From: Bacteroidaceae bacterium
GTDB taxonomy: Bacteria; Bacteroidota; Bacteroidia; Bacteroidales; Bacteroidaceae
Direction: 5' to 3'
Assembly (NCBI GenBank): GCA_017557635.1
Contig: JAFYYH010000016.1
Span: forward strand, 309,669 to 373,668
DNA: 64,000 bases
In this document: positions 8,946 through 19,654 of the stretch, in pieces
How positions within the stretch are numbered: the stretch's first letter is position 1
Layout: each line of letters begins with the position of its first letter
Position numbers and translations under genes: made by a program
The notes under the pieces: model-generated
What the model was told of the DNA's origin: nothing
The model's database searches: none
What the model saw: only the letters and a program-made list of their open reading frames with translations

Positions 8946-10790
8946 ATGTGCGGAATTGTAGGTTATATCGGTAAGCGTCAGGCTTATCCAATTTTGATTA
9001 AAGGACTGTCAAGACTTGAGTATCGCGGTTATGACAGCGCCGGAGTGGCACTGATAAATGACGGCGGTGACCTGGTCATTTACAAGACAAAAGGTAAGGT
9101 TGCCGATCTTGAGCATGCCGTCGAGGGTAAGGACCTGAGCGGATGCGTCGGCATTGCACATACACGCTGGGCAACACACGGAGAACCTAACGATGTCAAT
9201 GCCCATCCGCATTTTTCGGAATCAGGAAATCTGGCTCTGATACACAACGGAATCATTGAGAATTTCCGTTCACTCAAGACCGAGCTTCAGAACCAGGGAT
9301 ACCATTTTAAGAGTGAGACTGATACGGAGGTTGTAATACAGCTTATCCAGTATATAATGGATTCTCACAACATCTCCCTTGAGGAGGCCGTTCCGTTGGC
9401 CCTGAACAGTGTGATCGGCGCATACGCCATCGTGATAGTGGACAAGACCCAGCCCGACCGAATGATTGCAGCCCGCAAGGGTAGTCCTCTTATAATAGGT
9501 GTAGGTGACGGCGAGTTCCTGATAGGTTCCGATGCCACTCCCATAGTTGAGTATACCGACCGTGTAATCTACCTTGGCGAGGAGCAGATTGCGTTTCTGG
9601 AGCGCGGTAAGGAGGTCAGGATAACAGACCTGCGCAGCATTGAGCAGACCGCTGTGGTCAAGAAACTTGAGATGAACCTGAGCCAGATTGAGAAGGGCGG
9701 ATTCCCGCATTTCATGCTCAAGGAGATTCACGAGCAGCCCGATACCACCCGTACCGTAATGAACGGCCGTCTGCATCCTGAACTTGGAATTGTCAAGCTG
9801 TCCGGTGTCATCGACCATAAGAAACGTCTGATGGCGGCACGCAGAATCATAATCTGTGCCTGCGGTACCTCATGGCACGCAGCGCTCATCGGCAAATATC
9901 TTATAGAGGACCTTACACGTCTGCCGGTTGAGGTTGAGTATTCATCGGAGTTCCGTTACCGCAATCCCGTGATCTATCCCGATGACGTGGTGATTGCAAT
10001 ATCGCAGTCCGGTGAGACGGCCGATACCCTGGCTGCCATGAAACTGGCCAAGGAGTCAGGCGCATTCCTCTTTGGAATATGTAACGTAGTAGGCTCATCA
10101 ATTGCACGTGAGGCCGATACGGGCTGCTATACACATGCCGGTCCTGAGATCGGTGTGGCATCGACCAAGGCATTTACCGCACAGGTTGAGACGCTTCTGC
10201 TGCTGGCATTGAACATAGCTCAGGAGAAGGGTACGGTTTCACCCGAGCAACGTCAGAGCATAATCAAGGAACTGCCCAACATACCTGCCAAGATCGAGAA
10301 GATTCTGGGGCACGACAAGCAGATTGCCGAACTTGCCAAGACATTCACATACGCTCATAACTTTATCTACCTGGGCCGCGGATACAACTATCCGATTGCA
10401 CTTGAGGGCGCACTCAAGCTCAAGGAGATATCATACATACATGCCGAGGGCTATCCTGCAGCCGAGATGAAACACGGCCCGATTGCCCTTATTGATGAGG
10501 AGATGCCGGTTGTAGTGATTGCTCCCAAACGCGGTCATTATGACAAGATCCTGAGTAATATTCAGGAGGTGAAAGCGCGTAAGGGCAGGGTGATAAGCAT
10601 TATTACCGAGGGTGACACCGATGTGCGCAACATCTCCGACTATTACTTTGAGATTCCCGATACCGAGGAGTGCCTGGTGCCGCTGCTTTCAGTGATACCT
10701 CTGCAGCTTCTTGCATACCACATTGCCATTGCCAAGGGGCGTGACGTTGACCAGCCCCGTAACCTTGCAAAATCTGTTACAGTAGAATAG
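8946..10790 (+). CDS. glmS: Glutamine--fructose-6-phosphate aminotransferase (isomerizing)
   Basis: A 614-residue enzyme that makes glucosamine-6-phosphate from fructose-6-phosphate and glutamine, the first step toward UDP-GlcNAc for peptidoglycan and LPS. The N-terminal Ntn glutaminase domain starts MCGIVGYIG with Cys2 as nucleophile, and THTRWATHG-like residues near 70 (AHTRWATHGEPN) bind glutamine. Two SIS isomerase domains follow, with CGTSWHAA near 303 and SQSGETADT near 350. The C-terminus ends in the conserved NLAKSVTVE. Length is standard. It is followed after 15 nt by pyrG, suggesting one transcript. Its expression must pass the hairpin at 8892-8933. Confidence 0.98.
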   Translation: MCGIVGYIGKRQAYPILIKGLSRLEYRGYDSAGVALINDGGDLVIYKTKGKVADLEHAVEGKDLSGCVGIAHTRWATHGEPNDVNAHPHFSESGNLALIHNGIIENFRSLKTELQNQGYHFKSETDTEVVIQLIQYIMDSHNISLEEAVPLALNSVIGAYAIVIVDKTQPDRMIAARKGSPLIIGVGDGEFLIGSDATPIVEYTDRVIYLGEEQIAFLERGKEVRITDLRSIEQTAVVKKLEMNLSQIEKGGFPHFMLKEIHEQPDTTRTVMNGRLHPELGIVKLSGVIDHKKRLMAARRIIICACGTSWHAALIGKYLIEDLTRLPVEVEYSSEFRYRNPVIYPDDVVIAISQSGETADTLAAMKLAKESGAFLFGICNVVGSSIAREADTGCYTHAGPEIGVASTKAFTAQVETLLLLALNIAQEKGTVSPEQRQSIIKELPNIPAKIEKILGHDKQIAELAKTFTYAHNFIYLGRGYNYPIALEGALKLKEISYIHAEGYPAAEMKHGPIALIDEEMPVVVIAPKRGHYDKILSNIQEVKARKGRVISIITEGDTDVRNISDYYFEIPDTEECLVPLLSVIPLQLLAYHIAIAKGRDVDQPRNLAKSVTVE

Positions 10791-12410
<1,620 letters not shown>

Positions 12411-12417
12411 ACAAGGC

Positions 12418-15400
12418 TTACTTACAGTAGTACAACTTACCGTTGATTATTACCATACCACGCGGCTGTCCCTCTACGGGGCGGCCGTTTATGTCATAGA
12501 TCATATCCGTACCCGTTGCCGCAGGTATCAGTTCCACATCAGTGGGATACTGCATAACGGTCCAGTTGGCTGCCATGTGGTTATCGGCATTCGTATCACG
12601 CAGCATCAGTACCGATGTGCCTGACTGTTCTGATGCGGGCCACGGTGAGACGCTCATGTAAGTAACCTGGTCAACGACTATGCCTGCCGCATTGCTCAGA
12701 CGCACGGATTCACCGTCGTTGGAGAGCTTGCCGTCGGTCCACTGCCATACCTGGTCATACCTGATTACCGTTTTGAGCTTGGAGGACTTGGCTGCAACAT
12801 AGACGCTGCCGCGTGCCGGAATCAGGCTTCCTTCAGGGAAAGTAAAGTCAAAGGCCTGGCTGAGTATGTATCCGCTTATGTCAAACGGAGCATCGGTCGG
12901 ATTGTAAATCCTTATGTACTCAGACTCTGAATCAAGAGTGGGGTGATAGCATATCTCGCTTATCACGGGCTCATTCTGCGGAGTTTCAGGCAGATAGTTG
13001 GAGCCTATCTTCAGGTTGGCAGGTGTCAGAATGTAGTTTGTGGCCGATATGAACTGCGGGTCACCGTACAGGTTTCCGATTGAGAGCGTGTCACCGTCTG
13101 AGAGTGATCCGCTGAACCTGATGCTGGATCGGTCATCGCACTCATATGTACGGTCATAGCTGTTGGACAGTATGCATTCGGTTACCACTGCATTACCGCC
13201 CAGACGGCCGTCAACCTTCTCATAGCAGGCCACCGGAGTAGCCACGGCAAAGAATGTGCACTTGTCAATATCGGCATGACATGAGTCCTTTACGGCAACG
13301 CCCATGTTGGTCTGGATGAATGTGGAGTTGCTTACCTTTACTGTTGAGCGCTGTCCTACGCTGATACCCTTGTCGGTAATGGTGTATGCCAGCAGGCTGT
13401 CAATGATAACGCCGATGGCCTGTTCGCCTATATCCACTGCATCGCTGTTGTCACCCAGGAAGTGGTGGGCTACGACGTCTCTGATGATACCGCCGTCTAT
13501 GCCGTCAAAGTCAATGGCATCGGTGTCAACCTGGTCATTGCCTATGAATGTGCAGTGCTCCACGCGTCCCTTGCCGTACTTGACGTTTATCAGATCACCC
13601 GTAACTCGGCTGTGTATTATGCTGTTTGTGAGCGTTACGTCACTGTAACGGGCCGCAATGGGATTGCTCTTTACATCTGTTATGTTCAAATGGTCAAGCA
13701 CCAGTTGCTCACAATTGTATGCCGATATGGCCGCCACGCAGTTGTACAGGCGCGGTCCCTGATTTGCATCACGCATGGTGGCATAACTGATTGTTGACTT
13801 GGCGTCGCTGTTTATCAGGCAGACGGCTCCCCAGGACTGTCCGGCATATTGCGGATTGAGTACAAACCGTATGCTGTCCGAACGGGTGCCCTGAGCGGTA
13901 AGACCTCCGTGCACAATCATGCTTGAGTTAGGTGCAAACCTTATCTCTACACCCGGCTCAATGGTCAGGCGTGCGCCTTTGACGATGGTGACATCGGATG
14001 CGGTATAATAAGGAGACTTGGACCTGAGCAGGGTCATATCGGAGGATATGATCTCAGGAAGCATGTTAAGGCCATTCGGCTCGTACATTGCCTCCACTGC
14101 CATATCAGAATTGATGGACAGCTTGATGGTAGGCTGGGTGAGTCCGCTTAACCGGTTCTGTGATGCAGCCTGATTCAGCACTGCCAGAATCTCTACGTCC
14201 ATTATGATATCTGAGCTGCTTCTGGAGGTCTGGTGTACCTCGACAGCAATGGTGTTCTCTCCCTGACGGAGCCATGAAGGATCAATGTCATAAGTGAGAT
14301 ATCTGATGGCGGCACGCTTTGGGATGGCGTAATTGTCAGCCAGCGGATTTGATTCAAAGTTCTCCCTGAGGTTGCTGCGGATTATCTCCTTGCCGTTGAG
14401 CCATACCACAGCGCCGTCATCACGCAACATGCGGAGCTTTATCTGCAGGTAGGATGAAGGATCTTCATCGACTGTGAACTTGCGCCGGAAATATGTGGTG
14501 ACATACTTGGAACTGCTTGAGCCGTAGTCCACGGTGGTCTTTATCAGGTCTGTCATCTTGTTGTCGGTGTCATATCCCAGAGGCGATGCTCCCGATTTCC
14601 ATGCCGAGTCATCAAAAGAGGCTGTGTACCATGATGTAGGGCTGGTTCCGTCATCAAGATATTTCCACCCACTGCCGGTTGAAATAAGTTTCTTAACGGC
14701 ATTCTCACGCCAGCCCTTGAAGGTATAACCCACGCGCTCACGGGCGGTAAGGGTTATCTCCATATCGGTGGGGTATGATCCGCTCCACTTGTCATTGTTG
14801 ATGGACAGGCCGTTGAACTCAAAACCGTTCTTGCCGGTAAGGGTGAGCAGGGCGGGCATTCCGGTGCCGTAGTTCTCATACATGTCCCAGAGCAGCACAA
14901 CAGGGCGGCCGTTGCAGAAATCACGCAGATAACTTATCCTGCTACGCCACTGACGGGTCGATGTAAGCGCATTGCCGCTGTATGAACTGCTGGTGCCAAG
15001 CCACCTCTGGACCTGCTGTTCCATAAGCGGTTCAATATCTTTCATGTGCTCCGTTACCTGTCGCTGAATCTCTTCCGGATTGAATGCCGTAAACAGCAGG
15101 TCGGCGGCACGCTTGCAGAAATACTGGCGGTAACCGTCATTCTGCAGCATTGATCCGAAAGGCATGTTGGCCTTTCCGGCATACCAGTCAGCGTAGTCAT
15201 CGGCATAACTGTTGAAACCGCGGTCACCGTCGGTAAATATCCAGCGCCACACGCCGCTGCCCTTAGGCTTCCAGGCCATGGGATTGTGGTTGACCGATGT
15301 GTTATGACTCCATATCTGAGCCACCATGAAATCAGTATAGTTCTCCACATCCATTATCTGGGTAAGAGCGTCATAGTTGGCCTGTACGCTCAGGTCCTTC

Positions 15401-16758
15401 TGCCACAACTCCTTGTAGTGGTTCCACTCCTCCCAATCACCGGCCTCGACGTTCTGGTCACCTTCAATCATGTCAAAAGTGCCGGACTCAAGTCCGTAGC
15501 GGGTCTCTATGTACTCCTCGTTAACCTTCTCACGAATGTTATGGATACCCAGGAACTCACCGTTAAGATATACGGCCGATGGACGGAACGCCTGCAGCGC
15601 CAGGTTGAGTCCGCCCCTGCGGCAAGCCTGCTGCAGCAGTCCGTCGCGGAACATGGTGTAGTTCCAGTCATTGCCCGATGCACGCAGTGCAAAGTCATCA
15701 AACTCGTTACGCGGATCGTCATGGAACAACTGGTATGAGAGTTTGCTCTCGCCGTATTTCTTCTTGAAATATACTCCAAGCATCTTCTGCGGCAACTGCC
15801 ATGCGTACAGGCCGTTAATCTTTACGCCTGCGGGCTCGTTGAATGCAGCTCTGTCACTGCCGTTATTCTCATAGAGTTCTATGTTTACCGGAATCTCAAA
15901 GTCTGCCTTCTCATTATTTGCGTTGGTCCAACCGTATATTCCTTTCTCTGTGTCCCAGAAATTTTCGCTGTCAGTTGCCAGAGATACAATAGGCAGACTG
16001 TGGCCCCGGAACTCATCATTAAGGAAATATGTCATGGTCTTGGTCAGACCCGGCATCTTGCCGTCCTCCAGTATGCGTGCCCTCAGTACCGTAGTCTTGG
16101 TAAAGGTGAGGGGAGTAGAGTAGACGTTTGACTCCTTTGTAGGCTCTGAGCCGTCGGTGGTATAATAAACCGTGCCGCCCTGATCATTGGTCACTGTTAC
16201 CGTAACAGATCCTGCATAGCCTCCGCCCTGTGTCAGTATTACAGGCTGGTTGGATCTGCCGGTATATCCCTTGACATTGTTGGCGGCGCCGGGAGTGGGG
16301 GTCATGAAGAATACTGTTACCGAGGCGTCATCCATGGATCGGCCGAAGCTGATATCGCCATACTGCGGTCCGAAAGTCATGCTGTCAACCATCTTGCCGT
16401 CAGCATCAAAAAGACCTACCTCCTCACCGTCGGCACTGAGCTTGAATCCGGCGTGAAGGCCGGTGCCCAGGTCGTCGCACCATATCAGCAGGTAACCTCC
16501 GGTCTTGATGGTTGTACCGTCGGGCAGTACATGCTTCTTGGGCTTGCCCAGGTTGTCGGTGACAGACCATCCGCCCAGGTTTACATCGGCCTGTCCGGCA
16601 TTGTACAGTTCTATCCAGTCTGCATTTGTGCCGTAATCAGGATCCGTATTGGTGCTGCCGTTTGATGCCAACACCTCATTTATTGTAATCTGTGCTTTAG
16701 CGGGCATTGCTGCCACTGCGGTAAGCACAACCATAAATAAGAAATTCGAGAGTTTCAT
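12418..16758 (-). CDS. Large secreted CotH-kinase-family protein with two lamin-tail domains and beta-helix
   Basis: 1446 residues from the ATG at 16758, which begins a clear signal peptide (MKLSNFLFMVVLTAVAAMPAKA). The frame is open 37 codons further upstream, but that stretch is not signal-like. Order: lamin-tail domain (ITINEVLASN...DWIELYNAG), a chitobiase/HEX-type C-terminal domain (VYYTTDGSEPT), the CotH domain (about 260-610, with FRDGLLQQACRRGG and EGDQNVEAGDWEEW), an InlB-like Gly-Trp repeat (GYTFKGWREN), a galactose-binding-like region with DDGAVVWLNGKEI, a right-handed beta-helix (about 960-1220), a second lamin-tail domain (EPVISEICYHP...EYIRIYNP), and a short tail (IYDINGRPV...GKLYYCK) that resembles the C-terminal end of type IX secretion signals. 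CotH proteins are atypical kinases, some of them secreted; the substrate here is unknown. Confidence 0.85.
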   Translation of the reverse strand: MKLSNFLFMVVLTAVAAMPAKAQITINEVLASNGSTNTDPDYGTNADWIELYNAGQADVNLGGWSVTDNLGKPKKHVLPDGTTIKTGGYLLIWCDDLGTGLHAGFKLSADGEEVGLFDADGKMVDSMTFGPQYGDISFGRSMDDASVTVFFMTPTPGAANNVKGYTGRSNQPVILTQGGGYAGSVTVTVTNDQGGTVYYTTDGSEPTKESNVYSTPLTFTKTTVLRARILEDGKMPGLTKTMTYFLNDEFRGHSLPIVSLATDSENFWDTEKGIYGWTNANNEKADFEIPVNIELYENNGSDRAAFNEPAGVKINGLYAWQLPQKMLGVYFKKKYGESKLSYQLFHDDPRNEFDDFALRASGNDWNYTMFRDGLLQQACRRGGLNLALQAFRPSAVYLNGEFLGIHNIREKVNEEYIETRYGLESGTFDMIEGDQNVEAGDWEEWNHYKELWQKDLSVQANYDALTQIMDVENYTDFMVAQIWSHNTSVNHNPMAWKPKGSGVWRWIFTDGDRGFNSYADDYADWYAGKANMPFGSMLQNDGYRQYFCKRAADLLFTAFNPEEIQRQVTEHMKDIEPLMEQQVQRWLGTSSSYSGNALTSTRQWRSRISYLRDFCNGRPVVLLWDMYENYGTGMPALLTLTGKNGFEFNGLSINNDKWSGSYPTDMEITLTARERVGYTFKGWRENAVKKLISTGSGWKYLDDGTSPTSWYTASFDDSAWKSGASPLGYDTDNKMTDLIKTTVDYGSSSSKYVTTYFRRKFTVDEDPSSYLQIKLRMLRDDGAVVWLNGKEIIRSNLRENFESNPLADNYAIPKRAAIRYLTYDIDPSWLRQGENTIAVEVHQTSRSSSDIIMDVEILAVLNQAASQNRLSGLTQPTIKLSINSDMAVEAMYEPNGLNMLPEIISSDMTLLRSKSPYYTASDVTIVKGARLTIEPGVEIRFAPNSSMIVHGGLTAQGTRSDSIRFVLNPQYAGQSWGAVCLINSDAKSTISYATMRDANQGPRLYNCVAAISAYNCEQLVLDHLNITDVKSNPIAARYSDVTLTNSIIHSRVTGDLINVKYGKGRVEHCTFIGNDQVDTDAIDFDGIDGGIIRDVVAHHFLGDNSDAVDIGEQAIGVIIDSLLAYTITDKGISVGQRSTVKVSNSTFIQTNMGVAVKDSCHADIDKCTFFAVATPVACYEKVDGRLGGNAVVTECILSNSYDRTYECDDRSSIRFSGSLSDGDTLSIGNLYGDPQFISATNYILTPANLKIGSNYLPETPQNEPVISEICYHPTLDSESEYIRIYNPTDAPFDISGYILSQAFDFTFPEGSLIPARGSVYVAAKSSKLKTVIRYDQVWQWTDGKLSNDGESVRLSNAAGIVVDQVTYMSVSPWPASEQSGTSVLMLRDTNADNHMAANWTVMQYPTDVELIPAATGTDMIYDINGRPVEGQPRGMVIINGKLYYCK

Positions 16759-16937
16759 AGTCAAGTCAGTTGTCTTATGACAGGATGTAAAATTACTGAT
16801 AGTTTGCAAATTATACAATTCTGGCAAGATGATGTAAATTTGTAAGATGTACTTACTAAATGTAAGCAATTATGGAATTATTATAGAATATAGTAAATTT
16901 TTTCGCCATTTGGTGAACAATGTATCAAAATAGTGCT

Positions 16938-16945
16938 TACCTTTG
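16938..16945 (+). promoter_or_regulatory. Predicted promoter -7 element for the P-II/amtB leader transcript
   Basis: TACCTTTG matches TAnnTTTG. Transcription would start near 16952, about 25 nt before the leader-peptide ATG. A TTTGG at 16909-16913 lies 25 nt upstream, longer than the usual 19-21 nt spacing, so the -33 element is uncertain. The rest of 16759-16976 holds the divergent promoter region of the CotH gene and nothing else recognised. Confidence 0.6.
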
Positions 16946-16976
16946 CCGCAGAAATCAAGAATAACAGAACAATTTC

Positions 16977-17099
16977 ATGTTTATCGGTTTTAAAAATATA
17001 ACCACTGTTCAGCTGAATAATAATCAGCAGCAGCAGAATCAGAACCAGAATAATAATCAGGTTCCGATGGTTATACCTTTTGACCGGTCAGGTATGTAA
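16977..17099 (+). CDS. Asn/Gln-rich leader peptide (candidate attenuator peptide) upstream of P-II/amtB
   Basis: A 40-codon ORF between a predicted promoter and an intrinsic terminator. Codons 14-28 (17016-17060) encode only Asn and Gln: NNNQQQQNQNQNNNQ, using CAG for every Gln and AAT for seven of eight Asn. The run is followed by VPMVIPFDRSGM and a TAA. The last codons contain GACCGGTC (17082-17089), which can pair over 8 bp (two G-U) with GGCTGGTC (17131-17138), the 5' arm of the downstream terminator. Stop codon and terminator stem are separated by 29 nt. The asnB leader at 21785 has the same run (14 of 15 codons identical), the same PFD motif and the same 29-nt spacing. This is the arrangement of ribosome-stalling attenuators; stalling at Gln/Asn codons would free the pairing segment and block termination. 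Confidence 0.8.
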   Translation: MFIGFKNITTVQLNNNQQQQNQNQNNNQVPMVIPFDRSGM

Positions 17100-17128
17100 C
17101 TGTTGATTTAGATAAAGGAAAAAGAATT

Positions 17129-17159
17129 AAGGCTGGTCTTTTTAGACCGGCCTTTTTTT
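17129..17159 (+). terminator. Attenuator terminator before the P-II gene
   Basis: Stem 17129-17139 with 17144-17154 (AAGGCTGGTCT, 11 bp with one G-U), a TTTT loop and seven Ts (17153-17159). It lies 29 nt after the leader-peptide stop and 48 nt before the P-II start. Its 5' arm can pair instead with the end of the leader ORF (17082-17089). Confidence 0.85.
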
Positions 17160-17207
17160 GTTTAACGATGCATCAAAACACAATAATTAACCTCAAATCA
17201 AAACACA

Positions 17208-17555
17208 ATGAAAAAGATTGAAGCAATCATCCGGAAAACCCGGTTTGAAGATGTGAAAGAGGCGCTCTTTGAGGCCGACATCAACTGGTTCTCGTATGCC
17301 GAAGTACATGCCATAGGCCAGGATCGCCAGGACCGAATCTACCGTGGTGTGATGTACAGCACTGACATCATCTCACGAATTGAGATTACGATCATCTGCC
17401 GCGACCAGTTTGTCGAGCCCGCCATTAATGCCATAATGGGTGCAGCGAGAACGGGTGAAGTAGGAGACGGCCGCATATTTGTCAGTCCGGTCGATGATAC
17501 CTGGTCTATACGTACAGGAGAACACGGAGATGTAGTATTGGCTGACAGAAAGTAA
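17208..17555 (+). CDS. glnK: P-II family nitrogen regulator
   Basis: A 115-residue trimeric signal protein of the GlnB/GlnK family. It starts MKKIEAIIRKTRFEDVKEAL, has the T-loop YRGVMYS with Tyr50 matching the uridylylated Tyr51 of enteric P-II proteins, and the ATP/2-oxoglutarate-binding GAARTGEVGDGRIFV near 80-94. P-II proteins read 2-oxoglutarate and ADP/ATP and, when encoded beside amtB, usually block the ammonium channel by inserting the T-loop. The gene is 21 nt upstream of amtB. The T-loop differs from the usual YRGAEY, so the mode of modification is uncertain. The leader with the Asn/Gln ORF and terminator stands before it. Confidence 0.95.
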   Translation: MKKIEAIIRKTRFEDVKEALFEADINWFSYAEVHAIGQDRQDRIYRGVMYSTDIISRIEITIICRDQFVEPAINAIMGAARTGEVGDGRIFVSPVDDTWSIRTGEHGDVVLADRK

Positions 17556-17576
17556 AACCTTTAATAGACGAATATT

Positions 17577-18812
17577 ATGGAAGATATAATTGTTGAGAGT
17601 GGAATCAGCGGACTGGATACAGTCTGGGTATTGATAGCAGCTATGCTCGTGTTCTTCATGCAGCCCGGTTTTGCCCTGGTTGAGGCTGGTTTTACCCGCT
17701 CCAAGAACACCGCCAACATTCTCATGAAGAACTTTGTTGACTTCATGGTAGGTTCTTTCCTGTTCTGGATGATCGGTTTCGGTCTGATGCACGGAACAAA
17801 CAACGGATTCATAGGTGGACTTCACCTTTTTGACTGGTCATTCATTGGTGACTCAAACGTTCCTGCAGAGTGCACCCTTATATTCCAAACCGTATTCTGC
17901 GCTACCGCCGCTACTATAGTATCAGGCGGTATGGCTGAGAGAACCAAGTTCTCAATGTACGTAGTTATTTCAATCATCATTTCAGTGCTGATCTATCCCA
18001 TCGAGGGTCACTGGACCTGGGGCGGCGGCTGGCTCTCAGAGCTTGGTTTCCACGATTTTGCAGGTTCAACAGTTGTACATAGTTGCGGTGGTGTTATCGC
18101 TCTTGCAGGTGCTATGGTACTGGGTCCCCGTATCGGTAAGTATTCCAAGACAGGTGAGTCACGCGCTATTCCCGGTCACAACCTGACATTCGGCGCCCTG
18201 GGCGTATTCATCCTCTGGTTCGGTTGGTTCGGTTTCAACCCCGGTTCACAGCTGGCTGCTGAAGGTGCTGAGAACGCAATCGCAATCTCACACGTAATGT
18301 GCACAACCAACATGGCTGCTGCCACAGGCGGTCTTTCAGTACTGTTCCTTACATGGTTGGTATACGGCAAACCTTCACTCTCACTGGTATGCAACGGCAT
18401 CCTGGCAGGTCTGGTAGGTATCACAGCAGGTTGCGACCTTGTATCAATAGGCGGTTCTGCTATCATCGGCGCTGTTTGCGGTGTTGCAATGGTTGGTTCT
18501 GTTGCCCTGATCGATAAGATCTGCAAGATTGATGATCCCGTTGGTGCAGTATCAGTTCACGGAGTTTGCGGTATCCTTGGTACACTCATGACCGGTATGT
18601 TCGCAATGGACGGTGGCCTGTTCTACGGTGGTGGCTGGCACTTCCTGGGTGTTGAGGCACTTGGTTCACTGGTAACTTGCGCATGGTCATTCGGACTTGG
18701 TCTGCTCACATTCGTAATCCTTAAGAAGGTTCACGGAATCCGCGTTGCTCCCAGAGTTGAGGAGGAAGGTCTGGATATCTACGAGCACGGAGAGACCGCT
18801 TACAACGTATAA
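17577..18812 (+). CDS. amtB: Ammonium transporter AmtB
   Basis: A 411-residue inner-membrane ammonium channel of the Amt/Mep/Rh family, predicted to have 11 membrane segments. The pore twin-His residues are visible in FAGSTVVHSCGG (near 168) and VSVHGVCGILG (near 318), and the phenylalanine-gate/ammonium-site region FVDFMVGSFLFWMIGFGLMHG is near 53-75. The N-terminus begins directly in the outside-facing segment without a cleavable signal. It follows glnK by 21 nt and precedes an outer-membrane barrel gene by 46 nt, so the three form one ammonium-uptake unit under the leader described at 16977. Confidence 0.97.
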   Translation: MEDIIVESGISGLDTVWVLIAAMLVFFMQPGFALVEAGFTRSKNTANILMKNFVDFMVGSFLFWMIGFGLMHGTNNGFIGGLHLFDWSFIGDSNVPAECTLIFQTVFCATAATIVSGGMAERTKFSMYVVISIIISVLIYPIEGHWTWGGGWLSELGFHDFAGSTVVHSCGGVIALAGAMVLGPRIGKYSKTGESRAIPGHNLTFGALGVFILWFGWFGFNPGSQLAAEGAENAIAISHVMCTTNMAAATGGLSVLFLTWLVYGKPSLSLVCNGILAGLVGITAGCDLVSIGGSAIIGAVCGVAMVGSVALIDKICKIDDPVGAVSVHGVCGILGTLMTGMFAMDGGLFYGGGWHFLGVEALGSLVTCAWSFGLGLLTFVILKKVHGIRVAPRVEEEGLDIYEHGETAYNV

Positions 18813-18858
18813 TTCTTAGAAAACACAATTCAAATTACCTTACAAACACAATAACACT

Positions 18859-19551
18859 ATGAAAAAGATATTCTCAATAGTAATGATAATGATAGCAGTG
18901 GTTAGCCCGCTGCGTGCAGAGATTGAAACAACAGTAGGTGCAGACCTGGTAAGTGAGTACATCTGGAGAGGTGCCAAGTGCGGTGATGCAGCCATACAGC
19001 CTACATTGGGTGTGAGCATGGCCGGTATAGACCTCTCGTTCTGGGGATCGGTCGGAGTTGCAAACACACTTGATACCAGAGAGTTGGATATCACGCTGAG
19101 TTACTCGATAGCAGGAGCGTCAGTAGGTGTGACTGACTATTGGTTCAGTACAGGTGACGAGCCTTACGGACGTTACTTCAAGTACGGAAAGGGTGTTACC
19201 AACCATGTGTTTGAAGCATTTGCCGGATATGACTTCGGATTTGCCTCGATCAGCTGGTACACAAACTTTGCAGGTGCCGATTACGACGCAAACGGTGATG
19301 CAGCATTCAGTTCATATTGTGAGCTGTCGGCCCCGTTCAGTCTGGGCGGTGCTGACTGGACTGCAACACTGGGTATGGTTCCCTTTGAGAGCGGATTCTA
19401 CGGTACTGAAGGATTTGCCGTAACCAATGTTTCGCTCAGTGCAGCAAAATCAATTGACATAACAGAGAGCTTCAGTCTTCCTGTATCGGCTGGAGTTACT
19501 TTCAACCCATGTGCCGAGATGGCATACCTTGTTTTTGGAATTACTTTCTGA
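18859..19551 (+). CDS. Outer-membrane beta-barrel protein (TorF-like putative porin) linked to amtB
   Basis: A 230-residue exported protein with a signal peptide (MKKIFSIVMIMIAVVSPLRA). Alternating hydrophobic strands and a C-terminal Phe (YLVFGITF) are typical of outer-membrane barrels. The opening TTVGADLVSEYIWRGAKCGDAAIQPTLGVS resembles the TorF family of putative porins. Placement directly after glnK-amtB suggests it helps small nitrogen compounds cross the outer membrane, which is inference only. Its TGA stop codon (19549-19551) lies inside the left arm of a REP-like palindrome. Confidence 0.75.
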   Translation: MKKIFSIVMIMIAVVSPLRAEIETTVGADLVSEYIWRGAKCGDAAIQPTLGVSMAGIDLSFWGSVGVANTLDTRELDITLSYSIAGASVGVTDYWFSTGDEPYGRYFKYGKGVTNHVFEAFAGYDFGFASISWYTNFAGADYDANGDAAFSSYCELSAPFSLGGADWTATLGMVPFESGFYGTEGFAVTNVSLSAAKSIDITESFSLPVSAGVTFNPCAEMAYLVFGITF

Positions 19552-19652
19552 GCGAGCCAGTGGGGACGGTTCTCTTTGGCAAATGCTTTTGTAAGCGATT
19601 GTCGTAAACTTATCCACTTGCCAAAGCGAACCGTCCCCAATGGCTCGCTCAG
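19548..19652. repeat. REP-like inverted repeat with GGGGACGGTTC core (copy A)
   Basis: Two 35-nt arms (19548-19582 and 19618-19652) are inverted repeats with 33 of 35 positions matching, separated by 35 nt. Each arm contains TGGGGACGGTTC followed by CTTTGGCAA or its near copy. The same core occurs at 39919 and 47906. It resembles palindromic REP/BIME units moved by REP-associated tyrosine transposases, but no such gene is in the window. The left arm supplies the stop codon of the upstream gene. Confidence 0.85.
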
Positions 19653-19654
19653 AG

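Noticed and set aside
19548-19652. An IS element or transposon end
   Set aside because: The palindrome is only 105 nt, has no transposase and no flanking target duplication that I can see. A REP-type unit fits better.
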